DNA of 64,000 nt from positions 1-64,000 of the forward strand of contig JBLKOM010000007.1 of assembly GCA_047602755.1 (NCBI GenBank). The letters are read 5' to 3'. Below, piece by piece: positions 23,563 to 32,722 of this stretch. Under the pieces are notes generated by a model. That model was not told the DNA's origin and searched no databases. It worked only from the letters and a program-made list of their open reading frames with translations. Origin of the DNA: JACJVV01 sp047602755 (GTDB taxonomy: Archaea > Nanobdellota > Nanobdellia > Woesearchaeales > JACJVV01). The position numbers were made by a program, and so were the translations under genes. The stretch's first letter is position 1. Every line of letters starts with the position of its first letter.

Positions 23563-23732
23563 CTAACTCTGGGCTCTGTAGAAATGCTCACTCTTGTTCG
23601 CATTGCACCAATAAATTTTGCCAAAATTTTATTATAAATTAAAGAATTTTGGTTCCTTGTTTGTCTTACGAGGTATATATGCATAATTTATATTAATAGG
23701 TGCAATAATATTTCTACAGAGCCCTAACTCTG
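23563..23732. mobile_element. MITE-like element (152 bp, 14-bp inverted ends, 9-bp target duplication)
   Basis: GGCTCTGTAGAAAT at 23572-23585 is the exact reverse complement of 23710-23723. CTAACTCTG is repeated directly outside both ends (23563-23571 and 23724-23732), as expected of a target-site duplication. One extra G/C could belong to either end, so the duplication is 7-9 bp. Inner inverted repeats ATTGCACC/GGTGCAAT and CCAAAATT/AATTTTGG add further pairing. No ORF inside. The end sequence and 9-bp duplication resemble the IS903 group of the IS5 family. The promoter of the downstream gene starts just outside. Confidence 0.75.
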
Positions 23733-23768
23733 ATTAAATTTTTAAATAATTCTTTACATAGACTCAAT

Positions 23769-25868
23769 ATGTGTGGAATAATTGGTGTTTTTAACTATAA
23801 TAATAAAAATAAAGCAGATAAGATAGTTGACAAAGGCTTAATAGTTCTAAAAAATAGAGGTCTTGATGGAAGTAATAAAGTATCTGGAGATAATTTTTGT
23901 ATAGGTCATAATTTACATGCAATTGTTGACATAGTTAAACAGCCAATAAAAGTAAAAAAAAGTATTATAGTTGCAAATTGTGAAATATATAATTGGAAGG
24001 AATTAAATAAGAAATATAACCTTAAGGCAAAAAATGATGCAGATATGCTTCTTAAATTTATTGAGCATAAAGGGGCAGAGAATATATTAAAAATATTAGA
24101 TGAATTAGATGGAGTTTATGCTTTTTGTTACAAAAAAGGAAATGAAATTATTCTAGCTAGAGACTTAATAGGAGAAAAACCTATTTGGTTCTCAAGTGCA
24201 AATGGATTAGCATTTGCATCTGAGAAAAAAGCATTAATAGCAAATGAGATATATGATGCTATTGAATTAAACCCTAGAAAGATATTAAGATATAATTTAT
24301 TAACAAATAAGATTAAGATTTTACAAAGAGAATTTTTCTCAATTAAACCTGAACATAAACAAGATATAATAATATTAAAAAGAAATGTAAGAAATTATCT
24401 TGAGCAATCTATAAAGAAAAGAATCACAGATAAAAAAATAGGTGTATTATTCTCTGGAGGGATTGACTCATTATTAATTGCATTTATGTTAAAAAAAATG
24501 AAGATAAATTTCACATGCTATACAGCAGCATTAAAGCAAGATGGGATGGAAGAAGCTGAAGACATGTTATATGCTGAAAAAGCTGCAAAATTATTTGGTT
24601 TTAGACTAAAAAAGATAGTAGTTGATTTAAACAAAACTGAGAAATATATAAAAAAAATAATTCCTTTAATTGAAAGTAGTAATGTTGTAAAAGTAGGTGT
24701 TGCATTACCATTCTTTTTATGTTGTGAACAAGCAAAAAAAGATAAAGTAAAAGTTATTTTTTCTGGACTTGGTAGCGAAGAAATATTTGCAGGATATGAC
24801 AGGCATGAGAAAAGTTTAAATGTTAATCAAGAATGTATTTCAGGACTTCTTAAAATGTATGAAAGAGATCTTTATAGAGATGATATTGTAAGCATGGCAA
24901 ATTCTGTTGAAATGAGAATGCCTTTTCTTGATTTAAAATTAGTTGATTATTCATTAAAAATAAATCAAATATTTAAAATAAGTAAAGAGCATAAAAAAAT
25001 AATAATTAGGTTAATTGCTGAAGAAATTGGAATTGATAAAGAATTTGCATGGAGACCAAAAAAAGCTGCACAATATGGAAGTAAATTTGATAGAGCAATA
25101 GAGAAATTAGCAAAAAAGAATGGATTTAAGTATAAAGCTGATTATTTAAATTCATTAACAGCAAATAAAAATTTAAATCTAGGAGTCATGTGGAGTACTG
25201 GAAAAGATAGTTGTTATGCTGCATATTTAATGCAAAGACATAATTATAATCTTAAATGTCTAATAAGCATTAAAAGTGAAAATAAATATTCTTATATGTT
25301 CCATACACCTAATATTGATATTGCAAAATTACATTCAAAAGCTATGAATATCCCCCTCATAACTAAAAAAACAAAAGGAGATAAAGAACATGAATTAGTT
25401 GATCTAAAAAAATTATTATCTTCTGCAAAACAGAAATACAATATTGATGGGATAATAACTGGTGCAATATTCTCAAACTATCAGCGAGAACGGATTGAAA
25501 AAGTTGCTGATGAAATTGGACTTAAAATTTTCTCGCCATTATGGCATAAAAATCAAGAACAAGAAATGAGAGAGCTTATTGATTATAATTTTAAGATTAT
25601 ATTAAGCAGTGTTGCAGCTGAAGGATTAGATAAAAGTTGGTTAGGAAAGGAATTAACTCATAAAGATATTGATAAGCTTGCAGATTTAAACAAAAAAATA
25701 GGATTGAATGTTGCAGGTGAAGGTGGAGAATTTGAAAGTTTAGTAGTAGACTGTCCATTATTTAACAAAAAAATAGCTATTACAAAGAGTAAAATCATTG
25801 AAGAAAATCGTTATAATAGTTTTTATGTTGTTGAGAAAGCAAAGTTAGTAAAAAAAACTAACGAGTAG
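23769..25868 (+). CDS. Asparagine synthetase-like/diphthine-ammonia ligase fusion
   Basis: A 699-residue protein with two complete enzyme units. Residues 1-190 are a class II glutamine amidotransferase with catalytic Cys2 (MCGIIGVFN). Residues about 200-460 are an AsnB-type ATP-pyrophosphatase domain with VLFSGGIDS and FSGLGSEEIFAGYDR. Residues about 475-699 are a Dph6-type ATP-pyrophosphatase with LGVMWSTGKDSCYAAYLM and the family signature GEGGEFESLVVDCPLF. Dph6 amidates diphthine on elongation factor 2 using ammonia, so fusion to an ammonia-releasing module is chemically sensible. It overlaps the convergent gene at 25858 by 11 bases. Confidence 0.88.
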   Translation: MCGIIGVFNYNNKNKADKIVDKGLIVLKNRGLDGSNKVSGDNFCIGHNLHAIVDIVKQPIKVKKSIIVANCEIYNWKELNKKYNLKAKNDADMLLKFIEHKGAENILKILDELDGVYAFCYKKGNEIILARDLIGEKPIWFSSANGLAFASEKKALIANEIYDAIELNPRKILRYNLLTNKIKILQREFFSIKPEHKQDIIILKRNVRNYLEQSIKKRITDKKIGVLFSGGIDSLLIAFMLKKMKINFTCYTAALKQDGMEEAEDMLYAEKAAKLFGFRLKKIVVDLNKTEKYIKKIIPLIESSNVVKVGVALPFFLCCEQAKKDKVKVIFSGLGSEEIFAGYDRHEKSLNVNQECISGLLKMYERDLYRDDIVSMANSVEMRMPFLDLKLVDYSLKINQIFKISKEHKKIIIRLIAEEIGIDKEFAWRPKKAAQYGSKFDRAIEKLAKKNGFKYKADYLNSLTANKNLNLGVMWSTGKDSCYAAYLMQRHNYNLKCLISIKSENKYSYMFHTPNIDIAKLHSKAMNIPLITKKTKGDKEHELVDLKKLLSSAKQKYNIDGIITGAIFSNYQRERIEKVADEIGLKIFSPLWHKNQEQEMRELIDYNFKIILSSVAAEGLDKSWLGKELTHKDIDKLADLNKKIGLNVAGEGGEFESLVVDCPLFNKKIAITKSKIIEENRYNSFYVVEKAKLVKKTNE

Positions 25869-26589
25869 GAACAGTTCTACCAAAAAGATATGAAAATGGG
25901 TCTTCAGATCTATGTTTCAGTGTAAAACGATTATATGTTACTATATATTTCTCAGCTTCTTCAACTAATGGTTTTCCAAAATCACTTAATTCAAGATCAA
26001 TATAAACATATGAAGATAAATAAGTTTCAATCTGTGAATCTATTGCCTTTATTTTTCGTGATTTAAACCAAGAATTTGATTTTTCAACATCAGCCTTTTG
26101 CTGCAGTAAAGTATTATATTCTTTAGTATGAAATTCTAAAATTTGAGGATTTGGTGCAGGCTTATTAAATAAACCATAATCTAAAGCAAGAGTCAAATGG
26201 AGCCAATCTCTAACAGTATTTTCTATTATATCAGGACTGTCTGCTTCTATTATTGTGCCAAATCTTATACCAGTGTTATAATGTCGAAATCTACATTGAT
26301 CAAATGATTTCCAAAGATTTCTAAGAGATTCAATATAATCATCTTGTTGTAATGAACTAGGGATATTAGGAGAAATATGTTCACAAACTTTAATATATGC
26401 TTCATCAAGAAAAGCTACTAAATTTGATAGATTGTCATAATGTAAAGAAAGCTCTTGTCTTTGTTTCTCACTCTCTTTCTGAAGCTGAACTTCTAAATCA
26501 TTTAAAGCAGAATCACGTTTTCTTTGTAAATTTAATATAGCATTAGTTATAGTAATATCAGGTGGGTCAATTTTAAGAGTATTAGTCAT
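25858..26589 (-). CDS. Uncharacterised helical protein
   Basis: Not recognised. A 243-residue soluble protein. Residues about 15-60 form a coiled coil (LQRKRDSALNDLEVQLQKES). The remainder is mixed with several aromatic and acidic stretches and no metal or nucleotide motif. The start is placed at MTNTLKID (26589); five more residues upstream are possible. The end overlaps the last 11 bases of the AsnB-Dph6 gene on the other strand. Confidence 0.55.
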   Translation of the reverse strand: MTNTLKIDPPDITITNAILNLQRKRDSALNDLEVQLQKESEKQRQELSLHYDNLSNLVAFLDEAYIKVCEHISPNIPSSLQQDDYIESLRNLWKSFDQCRFRHYNTGIRFGTIIEADSPDIIENTVRDWLHLTLALDYGLFNKPAPNPQILEFHTKEYNTLLQQKADVEKSNSWFKSRKIKAIDSQIETYLSSYVYIDLELSDFGKPLVEEAEKYIVTYNRFTLKHRSEDPFSYLFGRTVPTR

Positions 26590-26699
26590 AAAGAAATAAA
26601 TCAAGAATTAGTTTATAACTAGTTATATAGTAAAAAATAATTGTTAGATCATATTAAGTAAATCAATTATATTAAATAAAAAAATAAAAAAATATAGAA

Positions 26700-27047
26700 T
26701 TATTTCTTCTTAGTTTTTTTAATACCAGCCATTATACCTGCACCAATAGCTGCACCAACTGCTGCTGCAATTGCTATTGCTCTTTCAGGATGTTTTTTAA
26801 TATTACTAACAACTTTCTTTTCAGCTTCTTTTAATTTTGCTTTTGCTTTATTAAGTTCAGCACGTGCCTTTGCTACAGCTTGTTTTTCTGCTTTTTTTAC
26901 TTTTGCTGAAGCTTTTTTTAATTCAGGTCTTACTTTAGAAACAATTTTCTTTTTTGCAGAAACTAATTTCTTTTTTACATCATTTTGCAATTTTGATGCA
27001 TTTGGTGATTTTTTTGCTTGTTTTGTTTTTTTTGCTTTTTTAACCAT
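26700..27047 (-). CDS. Lys/Ala-rich helical protein with C-terminal membrane anchor (YqjD/DUF883-like)
   Basis: A 115-residue protein. Residues 1-80 are Lys/Ala-rich and helical, resembling histone H1-like or ribosome/DNA-binding tails. HPERAIAIAAAVGAAIGAGI is a C-terminal hydrophobic helix flanked by Lys. This layout matches YqjD/ElaB (DUF883) proteins, which anchor ribosomes to the membrane when growth slows. The start at 27047 is supported by GAGGTG upstream. The neighbour upstream (27108) is a small two-helix membrane protein, as YqjE is beside YqjD in bacteria. Similarity is by pattern only. Confidence 0.55.
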   Translation of the reverse strand: MVKKAKKTKQAKKSPNASKLQNDVKKKLVSAKKKIVSKVRPELKKASAKVKKAEKQAVAKARAELNKAKAKLKEAEKKVVSNIKKHPERAIAIAAAVGAAIGAGIMAGIKKTKKK

Positions 27048-27107
27048 AATTAACACCTCAAATTTTTTATTTGTTTTATTTATGTATTCTTTATATTGAA
27101 ATAAAAA

Positions 27108-27497
27108 TTAAAATTTCTTGTACTTACTTCTATTAATATGATCTAGTGAGATTACACTTATTATTATTAATATTAAACCCATAATTACAAAAAACAATGA
27201 AGCAGGTAAATCAATATAATAAGATAACAAAAAAGGTAAACCCAAAACAATCATAATAATACCTATTATTAATAATATCATAGCTAGTATTGATTCAAGT
27301 ATTTTTTTTGTTGTATGATATATGGATTCTTGGATATCATGAATTGTTTGTTTAAACCAAGTAATTACTTGTGTAAGGACTACATTTGCAAACATGTCTT
27401 TTAATATAGATAAAATCTTATTTGACTGTGAAGAAGATTTTGATTCTTTTTCACTTTCAGATTCTTTTGATGTTCTTTTTGTGTTTTTTTTAGCCAT
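27108..27497 (-). CDS. Small membrane protein with two transmembrane helices
   Basis: A 129-residue protein. Residues 1-27 are charged and disordered (Lys/Ser/Glu). Residues about 30-65 form an amphipathic helix. Two hydrophobic helices (ILESILAMILLIIGIIMIVL and SLFFVIMGLILIIISVISL) are separated by a short loop with Pro. The size and topology recall YqjE/holin-superfamily III proteins. Transcribed in the same direction as the Lys/Ala-rich gene and probably with it. Confidence 0.55.
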   Translation of the reverse strand: MAKKNTKRTSKESESEKESKSSSQSNKILSILKDMFANVVLTQVITWFKQTIHDIQESIYHTTKKILESILAMILLIIGIIMIVLGLPFLLSYYIDLPASLFFVIMGLILIIISVISLDHINRSKYKKF

Positions 27498-27594
27498 AAT
27501 TATATTTTAATATTTATTATTTATATATTTAATGGAATAATTCAATAAAAAATAAAAATTAAGAAGAAGAAATAAAAATAAAAAATAAAAATAA

Positions 27595-29496
27595 TTATAT
27601 CCTTTTAGTAACTTCAGACACTAATTCTTCGATAAATAAATCAACTGGTTTTTCACCTAATATTTCTTCATCTCGAGTTCTGACATTAATTGTTTTATTC
27701 TCGACTTCTTTATCTCCAACAATTAGAATATAATTAACCTTATCTAATTGTGCGTTACGAACTTTTTTATTTGTTGTCTCTGTTTTTGAATCAACAGTAA
27801 CACGAAGTCCTTTTTTTTCCATCTTTTTCTTTACATCCATACAATAATCAACATGTCTATCTGCAATTGGAAGTAAACGAACTTGTTCAGGACTTATCCA
27901 CATAGGGAATTTACCTGCATAATGCTCAATCATAAGACCCATAAATCGCTCAATTGAGCCTAATACTGCGCGATGAATCATCACACATTGATGCTTTTTA
28001 CCATCTTCACCTTCATAATTACAATCAAACCTATCAGGTAAGTTAAAATCTAGTTGGACAGTTGGACATTGCCATTTTCTACCTAAGGCATCTTCTAAAT
28101 CAATATCTATCTTAGGACCATAAAATGCACCATCTCCTTCTTTGATTTCATATTTTATTTTAGCCTTATCTAAAGCAGATTTTAGCATTGACTCTGCTTT
28201 ATCCCATACATCTTTATCACCTAATGCTTTTTCAGGTCTTGTTGAAAGATAATAAGTTAATTTAAATTTAAAAATTCCAACCCAAACACTCTCAATAAAG
28301 TCAAGCATATCAAGAACTTCTTTTTCAACTTGATCTAATCTACAAAAAATATGAGCATCGTCTTGTGCAAATTTTCTTACTCTAGTCATACCTGATAAAG
28401 TACCAGATAACTCATTTCGATGCAAATTACAAAAATCTGCAATTCTTATAGGAAGATCTCTATAACTCTTTATTTTCCTGTTATAAATTAAACAATGACT
28501 TGGGCAATTCATTGGTTTTAAAGAATGCTCCTCACCTTCAATATTTATAACAAACATATTATCTTTATAATGTTCCCAATGTCCTGATTGCTCCCATAAC
28601 TTTTTATTATAAAGTTGTGGTGTAATAACTTCTTCATATCCCCGTTTTCTATATTCTTCTCTAATAAAATCTACAAGAATATTATAAATAACTGTTCCTT
28701 TATTAAGAAAAAAAGGTGCACCTGGTGAATACTCGTGAAACATAGTTAAATCAAGATCTTTTCCAATTTTTCTATGATCACGTTTTTCTGCTTCTTCTAA
28801 GCGATGAAGATATTCACTTAAATCTTTTTTATCAGGAAATACAACACCATAAACACGTTGTAATTGTTTATTTTTAGCATCTGCTTTCCAATAAGCACCG
28901 GAAACTTTTGTAAGTTTAAATGCTTTAACCATACTTGTATTTGGTACATGTGGGCCTCGACAAAAATCAGAAAATTCAGCTTGTTCATATATTCGTATTT
29001 TTTTATCTGGAACTCCACTAATTAATTCTACCTTAAATTCATTATCTTTAAATCTTTGAAGTGCTTCATCTCTAGTTAATTCTTTTTTTGCAACAGGTAT
29101 TTTTTCATTTACTATTTTTTTCATTTCTGATTCTATTTTTTCAAGATCTTCAGGAGTTAGGGGTTTATCAAGCTCAAAGTCATAATGAAAACCAGATTCT
29201 ATAGGAGGACCTATTGCAATTTTAGCATGAGGATATAATCTTAATAACGCTTGTGCAAAAATATGTGCTCCAGTATGACGTAAGATTTCTTTACCTTCTT
29301 CATCTTTCCATGTTAGAAATTGTATTTTTGCATCCCTATCTATTGCATCTTTAATATCATGAACTTCATTATTTAATTTCATTCCATAACTTACTCTTGC
29401 AAGCCCTTCACTTATTTGTTGAGCTACTTCTAAACCAGTTATACCATCATGATATTCTTTTTTTGATCCATCTGGAAATTCAATGCTTATTGACAT
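27595..29496 (-). CDS. thrS: Threonyl-tRNA synthetase (bacterial type)
   Basis: A 633-residue class II synthetase. Domains in order are TGS (residues about 1-62), an editing domain with HTGAHIFAQALLRLYPHAK and IESGFHYDF, the catalytic core with MNCPSHCLIY zinc Cys and HRNELSG, and a C-terminal anticodon-binding domain. Many archaea carry a different, DTD-like editing domain in ThrRS; this one has the bacterial/eukaryotic editing domain, consistent with transfer. The start is at MSISIEFPDG (29496). A GTG three codons earlier is part of the Shine-Dalgarno sequence GGTGG. Confidence 0.95.
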   Translation of the reverse strand: MSISIEFPDGSKKEYHDGITGLEVAQQISEGLARVSYGMKLNNEVHDIKDAIDRDAKIQFLTWKDEEGKEILRHTGAHIFAQALLRLYPHAKIAIGPPIESGFHYDFELDKPLTPEDLEKIESEMKKIVNEKIPVAKKELTRDEALQRFKDNEFKVELISGVPDKKIRIYEQAEFSDFCRGPHVPNTSMVKAFKLTKVSGAYWKADAKNKQLQRVYGVVFPDKKDLSEYLHRLEEAEKRDHRKIGKDLDLTMFHEYSPGAPFFLNKGTVIYNILVDFIREEYRKRGYEEVITPQLYNKKLWEQSGHWEHYKDNMFVINIEGEEHSLKPMNCPSHCLIYNRKIKSYRDLPIRIADFCNLHRNELSGTLSGMTRVRKFAQDDAHIFCRLDQVEKEVLDMLDFIESVWVGIFKFKLTYYLSTRPEKALGDKDVWDKAESMLKSALDKAKIKYEIKEGDGAFYGPKIDIDLEDALGRKWQCPTVQLDFNLPDRFDCNYEGEDGKKHQCVMIHRAVLGSIERFMGLMIEHYAGKFPMWISPEQVRLLPIADRHVDYCMDVKKKMEKKGLRVTVDSKTETTNKKVRNAQLDKVNYILIVGDKEVENKTINVRTRDEEILGEKPVDLFIEELVSEVTKRI

Positions 29497-29505
29497 ATTT
29501 ACCAC

Positions 29506-29829
29506 CTTGTTTGATTGTTTTTCGATATATTATTTTTTATGATTATTTTAATTTAAAATATTTATTTTAAAAAATTTAAATTTGAAAAAAATATTATTTT
29601 TATGATATATTCTATTGACTATTTAATCAAATAGAATTAAACCAATGGGTCGAGCTTTCCCTAGCATGTGTGAAGAACATATGTTACATATTTTTTCACG
29701 AAGCTTACAAATGTCATGTTATAAACTTGATTTAATGCTGTTTTTATAATATTTTCTAAAACTATATCATTAATATAATAAAATAATTAGAAATATTTAT
29801 ATATTAGTATACATATATGTATATTTATT
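29506..29829. other. Intergenic region with nested hairpin and a 14-bp palindrome
   Basis: This 324-base gap separates the divergent thrS and small-ORF genes. AGCTT (29653-29657) pairs with AAGCT (29701-29705), and GTGAA (29670-29674) with TTCAC (29695-29699), around the palindrome AACATATGTT (29676-29685). These form one nested hairpin in the thrS leader. ATACATATATGTAT at 29809-29822 is a perfect palindrome between a TATA-like AATATTTATATATTA and the ATG at 29830. The rest is AT-rich without a supportable frame. Confidence 0.5.
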
Positions 29830-29979
29830 ATGGCTATAAGTTATAATGCAATTAAAAATAATTCCAGGTTAACACAATTTCATGGAACAAAAGAACTTGT
29901 ATTAATTAATTCTGTTCCAAAAATAAATGTAAGAAAAGAAGCTGATAAAGCAATACAAAGTCAATTATTTCAGTTCTAG
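29830..29979 (+). CDS. Small 49-residue protein
   Basis: Not recognised. It begins MAISYNAIKNNSRLTQFHGT and ends with the basic stretch VRKEADKAIQSQLFQF. It is preceded by a TATA-like element about 30 bases upstream, and its stop (TAG) shares a base with the GTG start of the following phosphoribosyltransferase gene, which argues for a real coupled gene. Its size and charge recall small DNA-binding or antitoxin-like proteins, but nothing specific supports that. Confidence 0.45.
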   Translation: MAISYNAIKNNSRLTQFHGTKELVLINSVPKINVRKEADKAIQSQLFQF

Positions 29980-30566
29980 TGGATATAAATATATATAAAT
30001 TATCAGTTAATGAAAATCTTATGAATAACAATATTGAAGTTCTTCTTTCTGAAAAAGAGATTAAACAAAGAGTAAGTGAACTAGCAGATGAACTAAAAGA
30101 GCACTATCCTGAAAAGATTAGATGTGCTGTTGTATTAACAGGAGCTATGGTTTTTTTCTCAGATTTGATGAGAGAATTAAATAAAAGAGAAATTAATGTT
30201 TATTTTACACCTATAAAAGTTTCAAGTTATCAAGGAATGGAAAGTACAGGAGAGGTTCATTTTGAATTACAACCTAGCTCAGATTTTATTATAAAAGATA
30301 AATCGATAGTTTTGATTGAAGATATTGTTGATACAGGTTATACAGGTAATTTTCTTAAGAATTACTTTACAAGTCAAGGTGCAAAAGAAGTTAAAATGTG
30401 TACATTATTAGATAAACCTTCAAAGAGAGCACCAGGATATGAACTTAAACCTGATTATGTTGGATTTAGAATTGAAGATAAATTTGTTATAGGTTATGGA
30501 CTTGATTTTAATCAAGGGTATAGAGATTTACCGTTTGTAGGATTTTTTAAGAAATCTCCTTTGTAG
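29979..30566 (+). CDS. Hypoxanthine/purine phosphoribosyltransferase family protein
   Basis: A 195-residue type I phosphoribosyltransferase. VVLTGAMVFFSDLMREL is the first loop, IVLIEDIVDTGYT the PRPP-binding loop with the acidic pair, and YVGFRIEDKFVIGYGLDF the base-binding end as in hypoxanthine-guanine phosphoribosyltransferases. It salvages purine bases using PRPP. The GTG start overlaps the small upstream ORF by one base. The ATG at 30021 (MNNNIEVLLSEKE) is an alternative that would match the usual family N-terminus. Confidence 0.88.
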   Translation: MDINIYKLSVNENLMNNNIEVLLSEKEIKQRVSELADELKEHYPEKIRCAVVLTGAMVFFSDLMRELNKREINVYFTPIKVSSYQGMESTGEVHFELQPSSDFIIKDKSIVLIEDIVDTGYTGNFLKNYFTSQGAKEVKMCTLLDKPSKRAPGYELKPDYVGFRIEDKFVIGYGLDFNQGYRDLPFVGFFKKSPL

Positions 30567-30634
30567 AAGTTAATGACAAACAGAAAAAGAATAAAAAAAT
30601 AAAGAATAAAACTTAGAATAAAAAGAATAAGCAA

Positions 30635-32539
30635 TTATTTTATTCTTACAGCTTCTAAATTTCTTGGACAAACTGTTTCAATTCTGAATTGTTTATGAAT
30701 ACTACTTGCTAAATCAAGACATCTGCTTGATTCACCGTGGTTAAGTATAACTTTTCTAGGACGTGGTTGACAATTTTGAACAAAACGCATTAATTCAGTT
30801 CTATCAGAATGTCCTGAAAATCCTTCAACTGTTGCAAGTTCCATTTTTATTTGGAAAACTTCATTTTTACCGGATTTACCATATTGCATGAATTCTTTCT
30901 CACCACGCTGGATACGTTTACCTAATGAACCTTGGCCTTGATAAGAAACAAACATTAGTGTATTCTTAGAATTTTCACAAAATGCTTTCAAATATTCTAC
31001 AGATGGTCCACCATTAAGCATACCTGATGTTGCAAGAACTACACAAGGTTTACCTTCATCAATTATTTGTTGCCTTTCTCTTGCAGAACCTACTCTTTTG
31101 AAAATAGGACTTAAAAAAGGATTATGATCACGGTGAAAGATTAGTTTTCTAACATTATTATTAAGATATTCAGGATAAGCTGTATGAATTGCAGTTACAT
31201 CCCATACCATACCATCAATATAAACTGGAATTTCTGGTATTTTTTTCTTTTTTACCATATCTTCTACAATTAGCATTATTTCTTGCGAACGACCAACTCC
31301 TAAAGTAGGAATTAATACTTTTCCTCCACGGTTAATTGTATTTTTAATAATTTCAATTGTAGCAGTTTCACTTTCATCTCGTGTTTGAGGAACACAATCT
31401 TTTCCACCATATGTACTTTCCATCATCATTGTTTCAAGACGAGGAAATCGTGAATCTGCAGGATTTAATAACATAGTTTTACCATACTTAATATCGGCAG
31501 TATAAAGTAAATTATGTAGCCCATTACCTACATGAATATGTACCATTGCACTACCAAGGATATGACCAGCGTTATAAAAAGTAATTCTTATATCTGGAGT
31601 TATATCTGTAACTTCACCATATTCTAATGTTATAGAATGTTTTACAACTTCTTTAACTTCATCAGAAGTATATATTGGATCTTTACCTTCATTACGTGCT
31701 ATTTTAACAGTATCAAGTTGAAGCAAAGACATAATATCACGTGTTGGTGAAGTACAGTAAACTGGTCCTTTATATCCATATTTGAAAAGATATGGCAAAA
31801 AACCAGTATGATCAACGTGTGCATGTGATATTATAATAGCATCTAATTCATTTATGTTAAAATCTGGAGATTCCAAATAAGGATAAGTTTCACTGCTATC
31901 TAATCCAGTAGCTGGATCAATTCCACAATCAATAAGAACCCTTGATTCTGGTGTTTGGAGTAATAAAGCACTTCTTCCTACTTGACGACCACTACCTAGA
32001 TAAGTTAATCTTACCCATTCTTCTTTTTTACCACGTAACCAACCATCATAAATTCTATGACCTATTTTGTCAAGGAATTTAGTTCTGTAATCGTTATTTT
32101 GATATAGAACTGATCGGATGTTTTCAATCAATTCACTTCTTATTACAGGAGTTCTTCTTATTACTGGTACCCATAAAGTTTTCTCTTTTATATCTTGAAG
32201 ATAATTACCTTGTTTTCCAATAACCATTCCTGGTTTTTCAGCCTCAATAATCACTGTAGAACGTTGTGGATCAAAAATAATATTTCCAATCTCACCCTCA
32301 TCAGGAATTATTTTGCGAATCATTTGTTCAGCTTTTTCTTGTTCCATACATATACTTGGATCAGGTCTCAATTCAACACGTTTTTTAATATCATCAACTA
32401 CTTTCTTTATTGTACCATCATTATTAATAAAAAAATTTTGATCTTTTGTGTATAGTACAATATTTGCCCCTTCGAAAACTGAATTACAGATTTTATTCGC
32501 TGGAAGCTGGCTTAGAATTTCTTTTAATATATCTCCCAT
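30635..32539 (-). CDS. aCPSF1/FttA: beta-CASP ribonuclease, transcription termination factor
   Basis: A 634-residue protein. Two N-terminal KH domains (residues about 1-140, with PGMVIGKQGNYLQDI) precede a metallo-beta-lactamase domain (ISHAHVDHTGFLP, zinc motif 2) and an inserted beta-CASP domain. The later motifs are VLATSGMLNGGPS and GFSGHSD. In archaea aCPSF1 cleaves nascent RNA at U-runs and releases RNA polymerase. It is directly downstream of psmB, an arrangement seen widely in archaea. A Shine-Dalgarno sequence (AGGAGATA) precedes the ATG. Confidence 0.95.
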   Translation of the reverse strand: MGDILKEILSQLPANKICNSVFEGANIVLYTKDQNFFINNDGTIKKVVDDIKKRVELRPDPSICMEQEKAEQMIRKIIPDEGEIGNIIFDPQRSTVIIEAEKPGMVIGKQGNYLQDIKEKTLWVPVIRRTPVIRSELIENIRSVLYQNNDYRTKFLDKIGHRIYDGWLRGKKEEWVRLTYLGSGRQVGRSALLLQTPESRVLIDCGIDPATGLDSSETYPYLESPDFNINELDAIIISHAHVDHTGFLPYLFKYGYKGPVYCTSPTRDIMSLLQLDTVKIARNEGKDPIYTSDEVKEVVKHSITLEYGEVTDITPDIRITFYNAGHILGSAMVHIHVGNGLHNLLYTADIKYGKTMLLNPADSRFPRLETMMMESTYGGKDCVPQTRDESETATIEIIKNTINRGGKVLIPTLGVGRSQEIMLIVEDMVKKKKIPEIPVYIDGMVWDVTAIHTAYPEYLNNNVRKLIFHRDHNPFLSPIFKRVGSARERQQIIDEGKPCVVLATSGMLNGGPSVEYLKAFCENSKNTLMFVSYQGQGSLGKRIQRGEKEFMQYGKSGKNEVFQIKMELATVEGFSGHSDRTELMRFVQNCQPRPRKVILNHGESSRCLDLASSIHKQFRIETVCPRNLEAVRIK

Positions 32540-32722
32540 TTATATCTCCTTAGAATATTTTTTATTTAATTATTCTCCTTAATTTTTTAATTGATATTTT
32601 ATGAAACTTAGATTTTAATTTTTACAATAAATTTATTTTTTAAAATTAATTATCAATAATATATGCATAAATTATTAGTAATAAATGATATAATAATATT
32701 TTATTTAATTATATAAAAAAAA

